64,000 nt of DNA from the NCBI GenBank assembly GCA_036873755.1, contig JAVTVY010025395.1:50722-114721 (forward strand), written 5' to 3'. The stretch is from Hanleya hanleyi (Eukaryota > Mollusca > Polyplacophora > Lepidopleurida > Hanleyidae). A program made the translations under genes and the position numbers. Every line of letters begins with the position of its first letter. Within the stretch, counting starts at the first letter, position 1. Positions 1 through 10,004 of this stretch are shown piece by piece. Below the pieces are notes generated by a model that saw only the letters and a program-made list of their open reading frames with translations, was not told the DNA's origin and made no database searches.

Positions 1-470
1 AGGAAAAATTTTACATGCACCCACCCAGCCATCAAATACCCCTTCACCTAGGCTTCACTTTGATACCTCATACAACTCCATCGGACCATTATTGGCTCCC
101 CTAGATACCAAAACGTCTATTTGCATACCCTTGGGCCACCGCGCATGCGCAGAATGCCGATATTTCAACCCCACACCCAGTCCATCAGATGCCTCCTTCA
201 CGAATGCTTCACTTTGATACCTCATATGACCCCATCGGACCATTAGGGGCTTCCCTAGCTCCAAAACGTCTATTTGCATACCCTTGGGCCACCGCGCATG
301 CGCAGAATGCCGCTATTTCAATCCCACACCCAGCCCATTAGATGCCCCTTCACCTAAGCTTCACTTTGATACCTCACTCGACCCAATCGGACCATTTTAT
401 CTAGGGACTACTCTAGGGGCGACCGAATCACCGCCAGACATGACCGCATCACCGCGGATGAATACATCTT
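1..470. repeat. Composite satellite-like repeat, ~155-bp units (copy 1, cut by window start)
   Basis: Three units begin with CTTCACTTTGATACCTCA at about 53, 208 and 359, a period of 151-155 bp. Units carry the alternating CpG/palindromic core GCGCATGCGC. The opening sequence (AGGAAAAATTTTACATGCAC) and the closing sequence (CCGCATCACC, GATGAATACAT) recur at the two ends of the copy at 7950-8985, so this is a mobile or dispersed composite element with a variable number of internal units rather than plain satellite. Short open frames across it (for example 284-481) follow the repeat and are not taken as genes. Confidence 0.8.
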
Positions 471-480
471 TATACAATTA

Positions 481-1288
481 AAATTAATTAATTAATTAAT
501 TTATTTATATATTTATTCTGTGAAAACATGCAAATGTTCGAATCAAGGGAGATAACCCGAAATTTGTCAAAAATCAAAAAAGTGCAAACAGAGTTACCTC
601 CCCCGGCAAAATGCGCGCTGTAATACGCTTTATATACTACTCAGGTAGGTGGCTGTCTGAGAAAATCAACTTTAAACTAACGCCGCTTGTGATTACACAT
701 ATGGGCATGTGGACCAATATAATAAACGATATAGCGAAATAGCATCCAAATAATATATCATGGTTCGAGGTAAATGTTCTTGTCCAGAAAGTTCGAAGGA
801 TTGCTCCCGCCGAATAGTCTGTTTTGTTTTGTCGAGTGATTGGAAATATCAAAAGTCCGTCTCACGAAAAGGTAGATATTTCATGTAGGGAGCTATTGTC
901 GAAGCCTCGCTGCAGATGAAAAGGCATGGGTGGTGGCACATTGCTGTCCCCAGGTTTGGCTATTGCAAGCATTGTCGCGTGGTCCTTACAAATAAAAGTA
1001 AAATATGAATATGAAAGAATAAAATATAGATGTCAAAATAAATAGGCAGAATTGTCGTGATGGGCTTATTACGAGATCCTGGAGAATACCGACAAATAGC
1101 TCGCACGAATTCTTCATAGCATTACCACCAGATATAGCATCTTGGATTACCTAGATTGCTCCACATAACTAACGCTAATGCACGTAATGCCATGTTTTCT
1201 TTGAAAACTTGGATGAAATTCGCTCAAAGGTGAGTGAAAATTGATCCTAATAGCAAACTTGAGTGGAAGTCTCTCAAATGTTAATTAA
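481..1288. other. AT-rich sequence, nothing recognised
   Basis: It starts with an AATTAATTAATTAATT run after the repeat. A 71-aa minus-strand frame at 637-852 shows no recognisable domain. No gene or repeat could be supported here. Confidence 0.5.
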
Positions 1289-2044
1289 CCCTATCTGGCT
1301 TGGTCTTTTGGGAGGTATCTTGGCCTGGGGGGAGGGGGGGGGGGCCGAAGTGGCCTAATTATTTTTCTTATCTCTTGAGCTATGGGGCTGAAACTTAGCA
1401 CACCATACCCTTGGGCCAAGCTCTACCAGAAAATGTCAAAAAAAATCCAAGATGGCAGCTTTGATGACGTCACAGTGAAATCATTTTCAAAAACGGCATT
1501 ATTTGGTCGATTTTTCGATTTTTCATTCATGCTATTTCTTCACAACTGCATGATAAATTAGTAAATATTACTGGGATGTGAAATAAAATAGTTTTTGTCC
1601 ACTTTTCATCGCGGAAAAGCATAAATATTGAAGAAATATGACGAAAAATCACTTTTCTGGTACCCCACGTGGTCGCCATCTTCAATTTACCCATGATCTT
1701 CTGCTCGGCGGGTCATGCAAAAAGGCTCAAAATGACCCCAATATGATAAACTATAAAAATACAGGCGTCTAGTCCGTCCTTCATAATTCAGCGGTCGTCC
1801 ATTAAAGAATATCCGCGTCCATAATCCAAAGACCTATTCCATATCCATATAACAGTATTAGCACCAAATTCAAAAAGACAATCATAGTATACTTGATCGT
1901 TCTAAAGTCGTTATCTAGAGAATGATGTATCTCAGTCACGCTTTGATTGTCACGGAATTTCATCTCTCCATTTTTGTCATTCCGGAGATAGCACAGAAAG
2001 TTTGGTAGGGGGGGGGGGACATTTTGTCCCCCGGTCAGGTAGGG
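1289..2044. mobile_element. piggyBac-like MITE (copy 1)
   Basis: The left end reads TTAA then CCCTATCTGGC; the right end reads GTCAGGTAGGG then TTAT. The ends are inverted copies of each other, and the TTAA/CCC arrangement is that of piggyBac-superfamily elements, with the right TTAA mutated by one base. There is no transposase frame, so it is non-autonomous. The interior matches the sequence at 12988-15404 and at 63631-64000, including G/C homopolymer runs just inside the ends. A further ~203-bp repeat (1758-1960) is inserted in it. The superfamily assignment rests only on end and target sequence. Confidence 0.7.
1758..1960. repeat. Dispersed ~200-bp repeat containing CGTCTAGTCCGTC, inserted in the MITE
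   Basis: The uninterrupted MITE at 63631-64000 lacks this block, so it is a later insertion between CTATAAA and CTCTCCATTT. Domain A (CGTCTAGTCCGTC to CCATAATCCAAAGACC) recurs at 5246-5600, 12740-12860 and 55520-55600. Domain B (TGTATCTCAGTCACGCTTTG) recurs near 5550, and a diverged form occurs at about 38440. I see no Pol III boxes that would make it a SINE, and the type is unknown. Confidence 0.65.
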
Positions 2045-3090
2045 TTATATTAACTCAAGCTGAATGAAGTTCACTCAAACTTATCTGAAAATCAACTCAG
2101 TCTTGAGTAGGATCATTCCTACTGTCACTTGAGTGAAATATGTTTTACAGCGTGTGGCATATCTGGGGCAATGAGTATTTTTCTCGATCATGATCAGATA
2201 ATTTTATTTTACGTACAACATTCAGGCTAATTTTTCGGTCTCGTTCGCAATTTCCGAGCATCTTAAAAAATTGTAATTTTCCGTACTCTGTAGCTATTTT
2301 ATTCTTGATCTCCTAACCCTCGTCTACCTGACCTGATGCTTTGTTGCGAATATACTAGAAAAGGCTCATGGTGCCTGTAATGCTAATTTCAATTTCAAGA
2401 ATATAATATAATATGGAGTTGGTCGCCAGTGTAGACTGGCATTCACAACCAAAAGAAGAAATCTGACTGTTTGAAACTCAGTAGTTGATTTTGTACACTG
2501 GAACAGAATTGTGAGGTGTTTTTTTTCAAATATTCACACATCATTGACCGCGAGTACAGGGCAGAGTGTACGTATTAGACGTCAACACTCGGTCACAGCC
2601 ATTCAGTTTGTAAAAAAACACACATAGAATGTCAAACAGCGGCAGCGCCCAACTTGCCTATATATATACCATATTACATCCAGTCCGAATCAAATCAAAC
2701 TTGATAAATTTAAGCCTGTTGTCGTTGCTATCTTGGGATATATGACTAGTACAGTTGTTTGATAAGACCGTTCAACTCCGATCATAATCTCCTGTGCCGA
2801 ACAAAGATCGAATTGATAAGGCTTTTAGCATAACAGCACTACGATTATATTGTAATTCTATCCTTATATTTTAGGGCACAAGTTAATTAACAGTGGGTTG
2901 CAGAAGGCAGACTGGGCATTTTCGTTTATGTTCACAATACCAGAAGACATTTCGGAAGATCAATGCATTGAGTTCAGTCGTGACCACCATCGTTGAGATG
3001 GCAGCATTTTTCAGCGGATTCTCATTTGGCCGCTCTGCTGGATAATAAGAGGGGAGGGATTATTATCACTCACTCTGGTTTCAGTCTGTT
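2045..3090. other. Non-coding sequence, nothing recognised
   Basis: AT-rich with no frame of note. A short stretch before and after the MITE (about 1200-1288 and 2050-2150) repeats the word ACTCAA/TTGAGT several times, suggesting the MITE landed in a low-complexity block. Confidence 0.4.
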
Positions 3091-3094
3091 TCAC

Positions 3095-3260
3095 TGAAAC
3101 CAGCATTAATCTGATAACAGCAATATGGTTAAGCCAGTAGATAATAGTGGAATTAATGTTTATATCAACTAGTTTCAGTCCGTTTTGGTCAGTTTGAGAC
3201 TGATTATGGTTTGATTTAGTTTGGTTTGGACAGAAATCAGTTGGAAACTAAAGATTATGA
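3095..3260. repeat. Diverged repeat, first of a pair with 4749-4900
   Basis: ACTGAAACCAGCATTAATC occurs here and again at 4752. The following ~140 bp align in direct orientation (GTGGAATTAATG/GTGGAATGAATG, TTTCAGTC, GACAGAAATC). The pair brackets the LINE fragment between them. They may be two halves of one older element or two independent copies. Confidence 0.5.
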
Positions 3261-3296
3261 CAGGGTTCCGACCGTTCGGAATCATCTGTTGGAAAA

Positions 3297-4704
3297 TCAA
3301 TTCAATTCAATTCAATTTTATTGTACATATACGCTCACAATGGAGCAGGGTACAAACTTTGAAATCAAAACACACAATAATAATGCATAACAGGCTGTTG
3401 GTATGAAATTATTAAATGAGTATTCACTATTATGACTAGTATAATAAGGCAAACTTGTATATTCTATACAGATACTAATGACGTACTCTCTAAAATAATT
3501 AGATTGAAATTCAATCCATCAGACCGAAACTAGTGACCAATCTTTCATCAGATTGAAAATATTCAATCTAATAGATTGCAAACGATAAAATGAATCTGTT
3601 GTAGACAGAAAATTCAGTCTACCACATCGAAGTCCTCAATCCAACAGACCGAATATTCAATCGAATAGATCGGTCACGAATTCCAATCCGACAGACCGAA
3701 ATCCCAGCCCAATCATCTCAGAGAGTATAGTAGGGAACATAAACATATAGCAGACCCAAACCGCAACTCACTGTGCTTCGAGAGAGTATGCACATAATTT
3801 ATAAATAGACCAAGGCTGTATACATACCATATTATTGTGGGTTTGTCTTACGGTGAGCAAGTACATTATGCAAGTACCGTGAAATAATAACTGCCACCTC
3901 GAGAGGTGGGTCCAGTAGGAGACTTAAAAGAGCATTCAAATCCAGACAAGCTGCTTGAGGGAATTGATATAGAAGATATGTAAACATCTCTATCCGGAGT
4001 TGTTTATAAAATAAACATTCTAGAAGGAAATGTTTCTCATCTTCTACTCTACCTAAGTTACATAATTTATAAATACTTTTTTCAAGCAAGACAATGCGAT
4101 AACGACCCATCTCAATTTCTCATGGATGCGTACTAAGTCTCAAGTGTGTTAGAGCTTTCCTGTATTTCTTATGTTTCACAACGTTGAGATATGTGGAGAA
4201 GGATATTTCATTCTTAAACATTCCATAAGTTCTGAGTGTACAGGAGAATATTGGAGATGGTTTAGTGGCATCTTCAAATTTCAAGGTAAAGGATTTCTGG
4301 AGCTCCTTTTGCAGCGTGGGTATAAACCGAGTACCATTAAATGGGACAGTGTCAATTCCATGATTAACAAGGAGACTGTGTGTACTGGTGAACCAAGAAC
4401 TTATGTTCATAGATTTCTTTATCTGCAGTATAGGCTTTGTACACCAGCCTATTGTGGTCAACTGTTTGTAGGCGGAGCCAGCACTTCACCATGCTCATAT
4501 ACACCTGACAAGAGGATGGGTAAAACCCAAGATTCGCAAGAGGGCCGATATTAGAAGCTCTCTTGGGAACTTCCAATATGGATTTACTTACTTTGAATGT
4601 AACTGCATTGCATGGGAGTTTGTCCCAGTTATGAAAGACGTCGGCACGTCTGGGAGCAAACAATTGGGCACCCCAATAGTCAAGAACTATGTGTCCGCTA
4701 GATA
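3297..4704 (-). mobile_element. Decayed non-LTR retrotransposon (LINE), C-terminal part and 3' UTR
   Basis: Reading the minus strand, about 4704 to 3832 encodes the C-terminal tail of a LINE ORF2. One frame (4663-4364) carries VPKRASN and a Y(P)-rich helix region. A second (4461-4120) ends LTHLRLSTHP followed by an in-frame stop. The same frame continues at 4110-3832 with MGRYR, a CKLCN-like pair (here KLCN) and VEDEKHFLLEC, the usual zinc-knuckle-like tail of such ORFs. At least one frameshift and one stop make it a pseudogene. The 3' end appears to be the TTGAA-type short tandem tail with an AATAAA signal at about 3298-3322 (seen as CAATTCAATTCAATTTTATT on the plus strand). No reverse transcriptase domain remains, so it is 5'-truncated. 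Clade not assigned. Confidence 0.65.
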
Positions 4705-4748
4705 GAACAGAAATGACGATGACGATAGGGTCAATCTGTGTCTGTCTA

Positions 4749-4900
4749 TGTGACTGAAACCAGCATTAATCAGATAACAAAACATGCTTGAGCTGATATC
4801 TATTAGTGGAATGAATGCTCATTTTAGTTTCAGTCGGTTACAGTTAGTTTACGTCGAATTATCTTTCGGTTTATTTGACAGAAATCTTACGGAAAACAGC
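4749..4900. repeat. Diverged repeat, second of a pair with 3095-3260
   Basis: Direct-orientation partner of 3095-3260, lying just beyond the 5' end of the LINE fragment. Confidence 0.5.
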
Positions 4901-5059
4901 TGGAATCTGTCCCAGGTGCAGTTTTCCTCGCACCTGACGTAAATGGGAAACCTGACAGAAAAGAATTGTATATAGCTGAAACAGAGAGCAAACAAGACAT
5001 TAATCAGTTCGGAAGTAAAGAATATGGAAGGGTAACGAGATTCGAAAACTTGATTTTTC

Positions 5060-5160
5060 GGGAAGTGAACCGAGATAGTTCTGGACCCTTCGAGACGAGA
5101 TATTAATCGGTGCTACTCGGTTATCGAGAAACAGTCTCGTTCGATAAGTATTTAGATAAT
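5060..5160. repeat. Fragment related to the right end of the Harbinger-like element
   Basis: GACCCTTCGAGACGAGATAT, then TCGGTTATCGAGAAACAGTC, closely resembles positions 14939-14995 inside the right terminal inverted repeat of the element at 13192-15012. Only about 100 bp is present and it has no clear end. Confidence 0.5.
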
Positions 5161-5245
5161 ATACTCTATGAATCGCTATCTATTTTAGTTAACGGCATAT
5201 GCCGTAAGCCCTCATAATGTAATACTTGTGCCCCCGGCAAAAGGA

Positions 5246-5600
5246 ATATAAGAGTCTAGCCCGTCATTCAATATTCAGCCGTCGCCCATTAAACAATTTC
5301 CGCGTCCATAATCCAAAGACCTAATTTATATAATAGAATTAGCCCCAAATTAAAAGAATAAATCATAGTATACATGGAAATATGCTAGTTTCCCGCAAGA
5401 GAGAAGCGGTCTACAGTTTTCAATTAGTCATCGAAAAAAACGTGATGGAGTAGACATCACGATGTCCCAAAAGTATCAAATCTCTATCGCCGATCAGTAT
5501 TCTTAATCCATGTGATTTTCATTGGAAAGTCGTTATCTAGATTATCTAGAATGTGATGTATCTCAGTCACGCTTTGATTTTGACTGTTCATAGGAGCACT
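5246..5600. repeat. Dispersed CGTCTAG-family repeat, long version
   Basis: Domain A (GAGTCTAGCCCGTCATTCA to CCAAAGACCTAAT) is followed by ~150 bp absent from the copy at 1758-1960. Then comes domain B (AAAGTCGTTATCTAGA, TGTATCTCAGTCACGCTTTG). The internal difference implies that one copy has an internal deletion or the other an insertion. Confidence 0.6.
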
Positions 5601-6107
5601 ATGAGGATCTTGTAATACATGGGTTCACGATTGAAAAGTGAAATTAGACAAAAGTTTCGAAATGTAAATCCATAGATCTTGTAGGCTATGCTCGTATTTT
5701 GCTATCACCATGCGATATGTTCCGCTAAATTATGGAAACTTTGAGCGGAGGCGCTTGGTGGTATGCCCTGTTTTATAAGTTTCTGCAATAATGTCAATAA
5801 CACAGGATCACGCAAATGCTGCTAGGCGAGACACGTATACGCCATATGCAGGTCCCACTGGAATATTACTGTCCAGCTATAGATAGTTTACGATGTCAAA
5901 TATTGTAATCGTCTCTGTTGTCGTAAAGTCGACGAGAGAGAAGGCCCGCTTGATTTTTATAGAGATATAGGTCTAAATGTGATGTGCAGTTAGGGCCATC
6001 GTCTGGATTCTCTGCACATCATAACTTCATCATGAGCACAACAAAAGAAAATAATGGTAAGACGTTTATTTAATCCAAATATATTTATTTAATTTCCTGT
6101 AAGAAGT

Positions 6108-7330
6108 ATGGTAAACAGTATGTTGGCAAGACCACACACAAAGACTCCATCTGAGGGTGAATGGTCACAGAAAATCCGTTGGGAAAAGTGCAATTGCTCA
6201 TAGGTAAGCATTTTTCTTGACCCGACCATGGTTGGGATAACTTTAGTATTCAGATCATAGACGTCTACCCATCTACCAAGGACCCCCTTGGATTTGAGAG
6301 AATAATTCGAGAGAGGAAACTTCTGGCTGTTAGAACTTAAGCCAGTGTTTCCGTACGGTTCAAATGATAATGTCAAAGGGTCTGCATTCATGGTTGGAGA
6401 AAGTTTGCGCTGATTCACGATCATATCACTTACTTATTATTAATTCACACAGCTTACGTACAGTCCTGTATGCGTTACCTTTGAGCGCTTTAAATCTTAT
6501 AGCCAGAGATATACAACGATCTGTGTCTTCAGGAAATATAATACCACCCACAATCACTAAAGTTTGTCATTTGGAGCGATATGCAAGAGGTGGAAAAAAT
6601 TGACGACGTCTGGTGACTAAAAAGCAACCATATAGCGTGAGATATAGCGTATTTTCGATTGTCCAAGACCGGTTCTTCTTGAAACTCAATTACCCAAATA
6701 CAGGACTGGATATAATTAATCTACCACGAATCCTGAGTAATCCAGAGGTAGGCAACGCTGTACCAAACTATTTTAAGTTCTTAGAGCCCCTTGCATTTCA
6801 TATAAGTATACTAAATATATAGCCACCAAAATATTCAATTGCTCTAATGCTGTCAAGGAGTTTGATTGGAACTTATACACGTCTGGAGACTACAGTTCTG
6901 ATTGTGAATCGTCGAACGTTATCTATACACCATGCACACATATGTTTACAGGTAAACTTGATATAGTGAGTGATAAGGACGTAAAATACTAATACTGAAG
7001 GGACCCAGCTATAGAGATGAAGGACGACAAGAAAATAGTCCTGACTGCATTGGAACAGTACGTTATTGACTGAGCTAAGCGAGAAACAGCCGAACTTACT
7101 CGCTGATTGGCTAGACCTCACCAAGAGCAAGGTCGTTAAAACAATCCGCCATATTGACAGAAGTGCCCTTCCCGAAGCAAAACAAGTACTGAGAAACTTC
7201 AATTCGCAAGAAGTTCTAGCAAATCTTATAGAAAATTCGACATAGTCCCAACAGACAAAGCTCCAAATAATATAATATTCATATGTAATTATTACTATTA
7301 CCAGGTGTTGCTTAAGGAATTGTAAGGAGG
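6108..7330 (+). mobile_element. Decayed Penelope-like element, GIY-YIG upstream of pre-RT region (copy 1)
   Basis: Broken plus-strand frames read, in order, as follows. First comes a GIY-YIG nuclease start (KYGKQYVGKT at about 6112). Next is the end of that domain (FERIIRERK near 6290). Then comes a linker, ALNLIARDIQRSVSSGNIIP (about 6480-6545). Next is LFLKLNY..GLDIINLPRIL (about 6670-6735) and AVPNYFKFLEP. Last is IVPTDKAPNNIIF (about 7230-7275), the region that leads into the reverse transcriptase. Stops and frameshifts are numerous. The copy is truncated at both ends and has no reverse transcriptase core. It is homologous to 10005-12515 on the other strand, and the same nuclease-then-linker spacing in both argues the order is native. 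Confidence 0.7.
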
Positions 7331-7444
7331 CTTGAAGAGTGTAAGCATACCATCATCAAATACGTCTATTTATTCCCGAACTGCGTTCACTCTGAAAGAT
7401 TTATTCAACAATCACATAGGCCTATGGGCCTACCCAGGCCTGGG

Positions 7445-7935
7445 TGACGTTTTTCAAAAATTTCACCGTTTTGCTCCGGGACACTTCCTATCATGTTTGT
7501 CTTGACGAGACTAAGAAAACAAATCCAAACAACCCTACTGCAAATGTCTAGAAATGGGTTTCCCAGGGGGACAAACATTGGTCCTATACCCCTAGTATGG
7601 GACTATATGGGTCTATATGGGGCTATATGGTACTTTTTCAAAAATTTCACCGATTCGCTCCGCGACACTTCCTATCATGTTTGTCTTGACGAGACTAAGA
7701 AAACGAGACCCCCACAACCTATACCGCAAATGTATAGAAGTAGGTTTCCCAGTAGGACAAACATTGGTCCTATACCCCCAGTATGGGACTATATGGGTCT
7801 ATATCGTACTTTTTCAAAAATTTCACCGTTTCGCTCCGCGACACTTCCTATCATGTTTGGCTTGACGAGACTAAGAAAACGAGACCCCCACAACCTATAC
7901 CGCAAATGTCGAGAAGTAGGTTTCCCAGGATGGTC
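7445..7935. repeat. Tandem repeat, three ~180-bp units
   Basis: TTTTCAAAAATTTCACCG begins units at about 7451, 7634 and 7811. Each unit continues with GACACTTCCTATCATGTTTG and CTTGACGAGACTAAGAAAAC. It runs straight into the composite repeat at 7950. The 163-aa and 82-aa frames here are repeat translations, not genes. Confidence 0.85.
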
Positions 7936-7949
7936 CTATACCCCCCCCC

Positions 7950-8985
7950 CCCATACCCCATATAGGCATTTTCCCGTAATTTAGAATAAAGTCCGTGTTC
8001 CGTATTTTTTCAGGAAAAATTTTACATACACCCACCCTGGAACTAGGGGGAGATAACTCTATTGATAGGCAAGCCCCGTTAAGCCCGTCGACCTATATAC
8101 CCCCCATACCCCATACAGGTATTTTCCCGGATTTTTCGATAAAGTCCGTGTTCCGTTTTTTTTTTTCAGGAACAATTTTACATGCACCCACCCATGACTG
8201 GATGCCACTTCACCTAGGCTTCACATGGATACCTCATGCAACTCCATCGGACCATTAGGGGCTCCCCTAGATCCCAACACGTCTATTTCCATACCCTTTT
8301 CCCACAATTCCCTGTCTGCGCATGCGCAGAATGGTGACAACGCTCGAGCCGCTAGTCCAGTCAGATGTCCCTTCATCAATGCTTCACATGGATACCTCAT
8401 ACGCCTCCATCGACCCACTAGGGACTCCCCTAGCTCCCAACACGTCTATTTTCATACCCTTTGGCCACCGCGCATGCGCAGAATGCCGATATGTCAACCC
8501 CACACCCAGTTCATCTGATGTCCCTTCACGAATGCTTCACATGGATACCTCATATGACCCCATTGGACCATTAGGGGCTCCCCTACATCCCAACACGTCT
8601 ATTTTCATACCCTTGGGCCACCGCGCATGCGCAGAATGCCGATATGTCAACCCCACACCCAGCCCATCAGATGCCCCTTCACGAATGCTTCACATGGAAA
8701 CCTCATATGACCCCATTGGACCATTAGTGGCTCCCCTACATCTCAACACGTCTATTTCCATACCCTTGGGCCACCGCGCATGCGCAGAATGCCGATATTT
8801 CAAACCCACACCCAGCGCATTAGATGCCCCTTCACGAATGCTTCACTTCGATACCTCAATCGACCCAATCGGACCATTTTATCTAGGGACTACTTTTTCT
8901 CCACGGAAACTTTTTTTCCGCGACCGCATCACCGCCAAAACCGCATCACAGCGGATGAATACATTCCCTGCAACAATTGCAGCTA
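7950..8985. repeat. Composite satellite-like repeat, ~155-bp units (copy 2, complete)
   Basis: Two partly duplicated leader segments (ATACCCCATATAGGC at about 7965 and ATACCCCATACAGG at about 8107, each followed by AAAGTCCGTGTTCCG) precede five units beginning CTTCAC at about 8219, 8382, 8534, 8688 and 8841. Unit length is 152-163 bp. Four units carry the palindrome GCGCATGCGC next to AGAATG. The 233-aa frame at 8322-9023 simply reads through the units and is rejected as a gene. Confidence 0.85.
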
Positions 8986-9535
8986 GCTTTTTGGTGATTC
9001 TGCCGGAACTATACTGCACTTGACCTCTCCGATCTCCACGTGACCTCCACAAATGACCTCTACATCCGGGTGAAAGTTAACTCAATTTATTTGCTATATA
9101 CTACTGACGTCATCAAAATAATCTTTTGAATTGTCCCTTCCTTTTTGGTTAGAGTGTGGCTTATAATAAGAGAGATACACTTGTGGCCCAAGGCTAGCCA
9201 TAATACCTTAAGTAATTTTATCCCAGTCTGTTAGAGTTAAACTGCATGCCAATAATTATACATATTAGATTTCAGACCATATGTTGATATTGGACGTAAA
9301 ACAAAATATCAACCCATAATAATAGCCTGCTTACAGGACTAAAATACAACCAACTCTTACTTAGCAAACGCCAAAAATATATAATTATTCACAGTAATAT
9401 TGATTAATCTTTTTTATTATTAGTTATTCATGCTTGAATTTATAAATGTGTATTAAGACAAAGATGTAATGATGAACGTGTCGAACTAAATTACCTATGT
9501 GAGAAAAGGAGAAAAAATGTAAGATAAAAGGAAAC
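8986..9535. other. AT-rich sequence, nothing recognised
   Basis: No supported frame or repeat. It lies between the composite repeat and the tRNA-like sequence. Confidence 0.4.
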
Positions 9536-9545
9536 AAAAAAAGTG

Positions 9546-9640
9546 GAGTCCCGACTGGGTTCGAACCTGCACAATGTCGAGCTCAAACCCGCATTCTGAC
9601 AATCCCAACATACTTACCCACAGCGCTATGGCCTCGACAG
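9546..9640 (-). tRNA. tRNA-like sequence (tRNA pseudogene or SINE head)
   Basis: On the minus strand, an A-box-like stretch (CATAGCGCTGTGGGT, 9617-9631) is followed by a perfect B box, GGTTCGAACC (9558-9567). Then comes a run of seven T (9536-9542), a normal Pol III terminator. The acceptor ends pair at about five of seven positions and the T-arm at four of five. The long variable region suggests a Ser/Leu-type class II tRNA ancestor. Imperfect stems make a functional tRNA unlikely; a tRNA-derived SINE head or a pseudogene is more probable. Confidence 0.5.
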
Positions 9641-9679
9641 CTCCCAACACCGATTTCTAAAGGTGCCCAATACATGTGC

Positions 9680-9960
9680 ATAATAGTGGGTCAAATGGGA
9701 CACTGGTATTGTAGGACACTTACAACCGTCACTGTTGTAACGGCTTAGAATGTCCGCTTGGCTAACAATGTCCTACCCTATAAAATGGACCGTAACACGG
9801 AGTTATGCCGTAGGACACGCCAATCCTTCCAAGGGCAACCCTAACCTGGAGAGGAGGGCCCTACGGACCCTCATCTCCAGGTTAGAGTGTCCTACGGACA
9901 CTCCAATACAGGGGACATTCTTAGCCTCCACACCGGCATCATTGAAAACTGTTGACCGAT
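9680..9960. repeat. Hairpin-rich segment with repeated GTAGGACAC/GTGTCCTAC words
   Basis: CTAACCTGGAGA (9841-9852) pairs with TCTCCAGGTTAG (9874-9885), and the stem extends inward through GAGGG/CCCTC with one mismatch. TGTCCTAC or its complement occurs five or more times around it. A 76-aa frame (9750-9980) overlaps but looks like a by-product. Confidence 0.55.
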
Positions 9961-10004
9961 TCTCTCTTGCAGGAATCTAGCCTATGTTTATGTATAATAT
10001 ATTT

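Noticed and set aside
7493..7984. 163-aa frame
   Set aside because: Repeat translation of the ~180-bp tandem units.
8322..9023. 233-aa plus-strand open frame
   Set aside because: It reads through the ~155-bp units (repeated MLHMDTSY and PIGPL words) and is explained by the repeat length being near a multiple of three.
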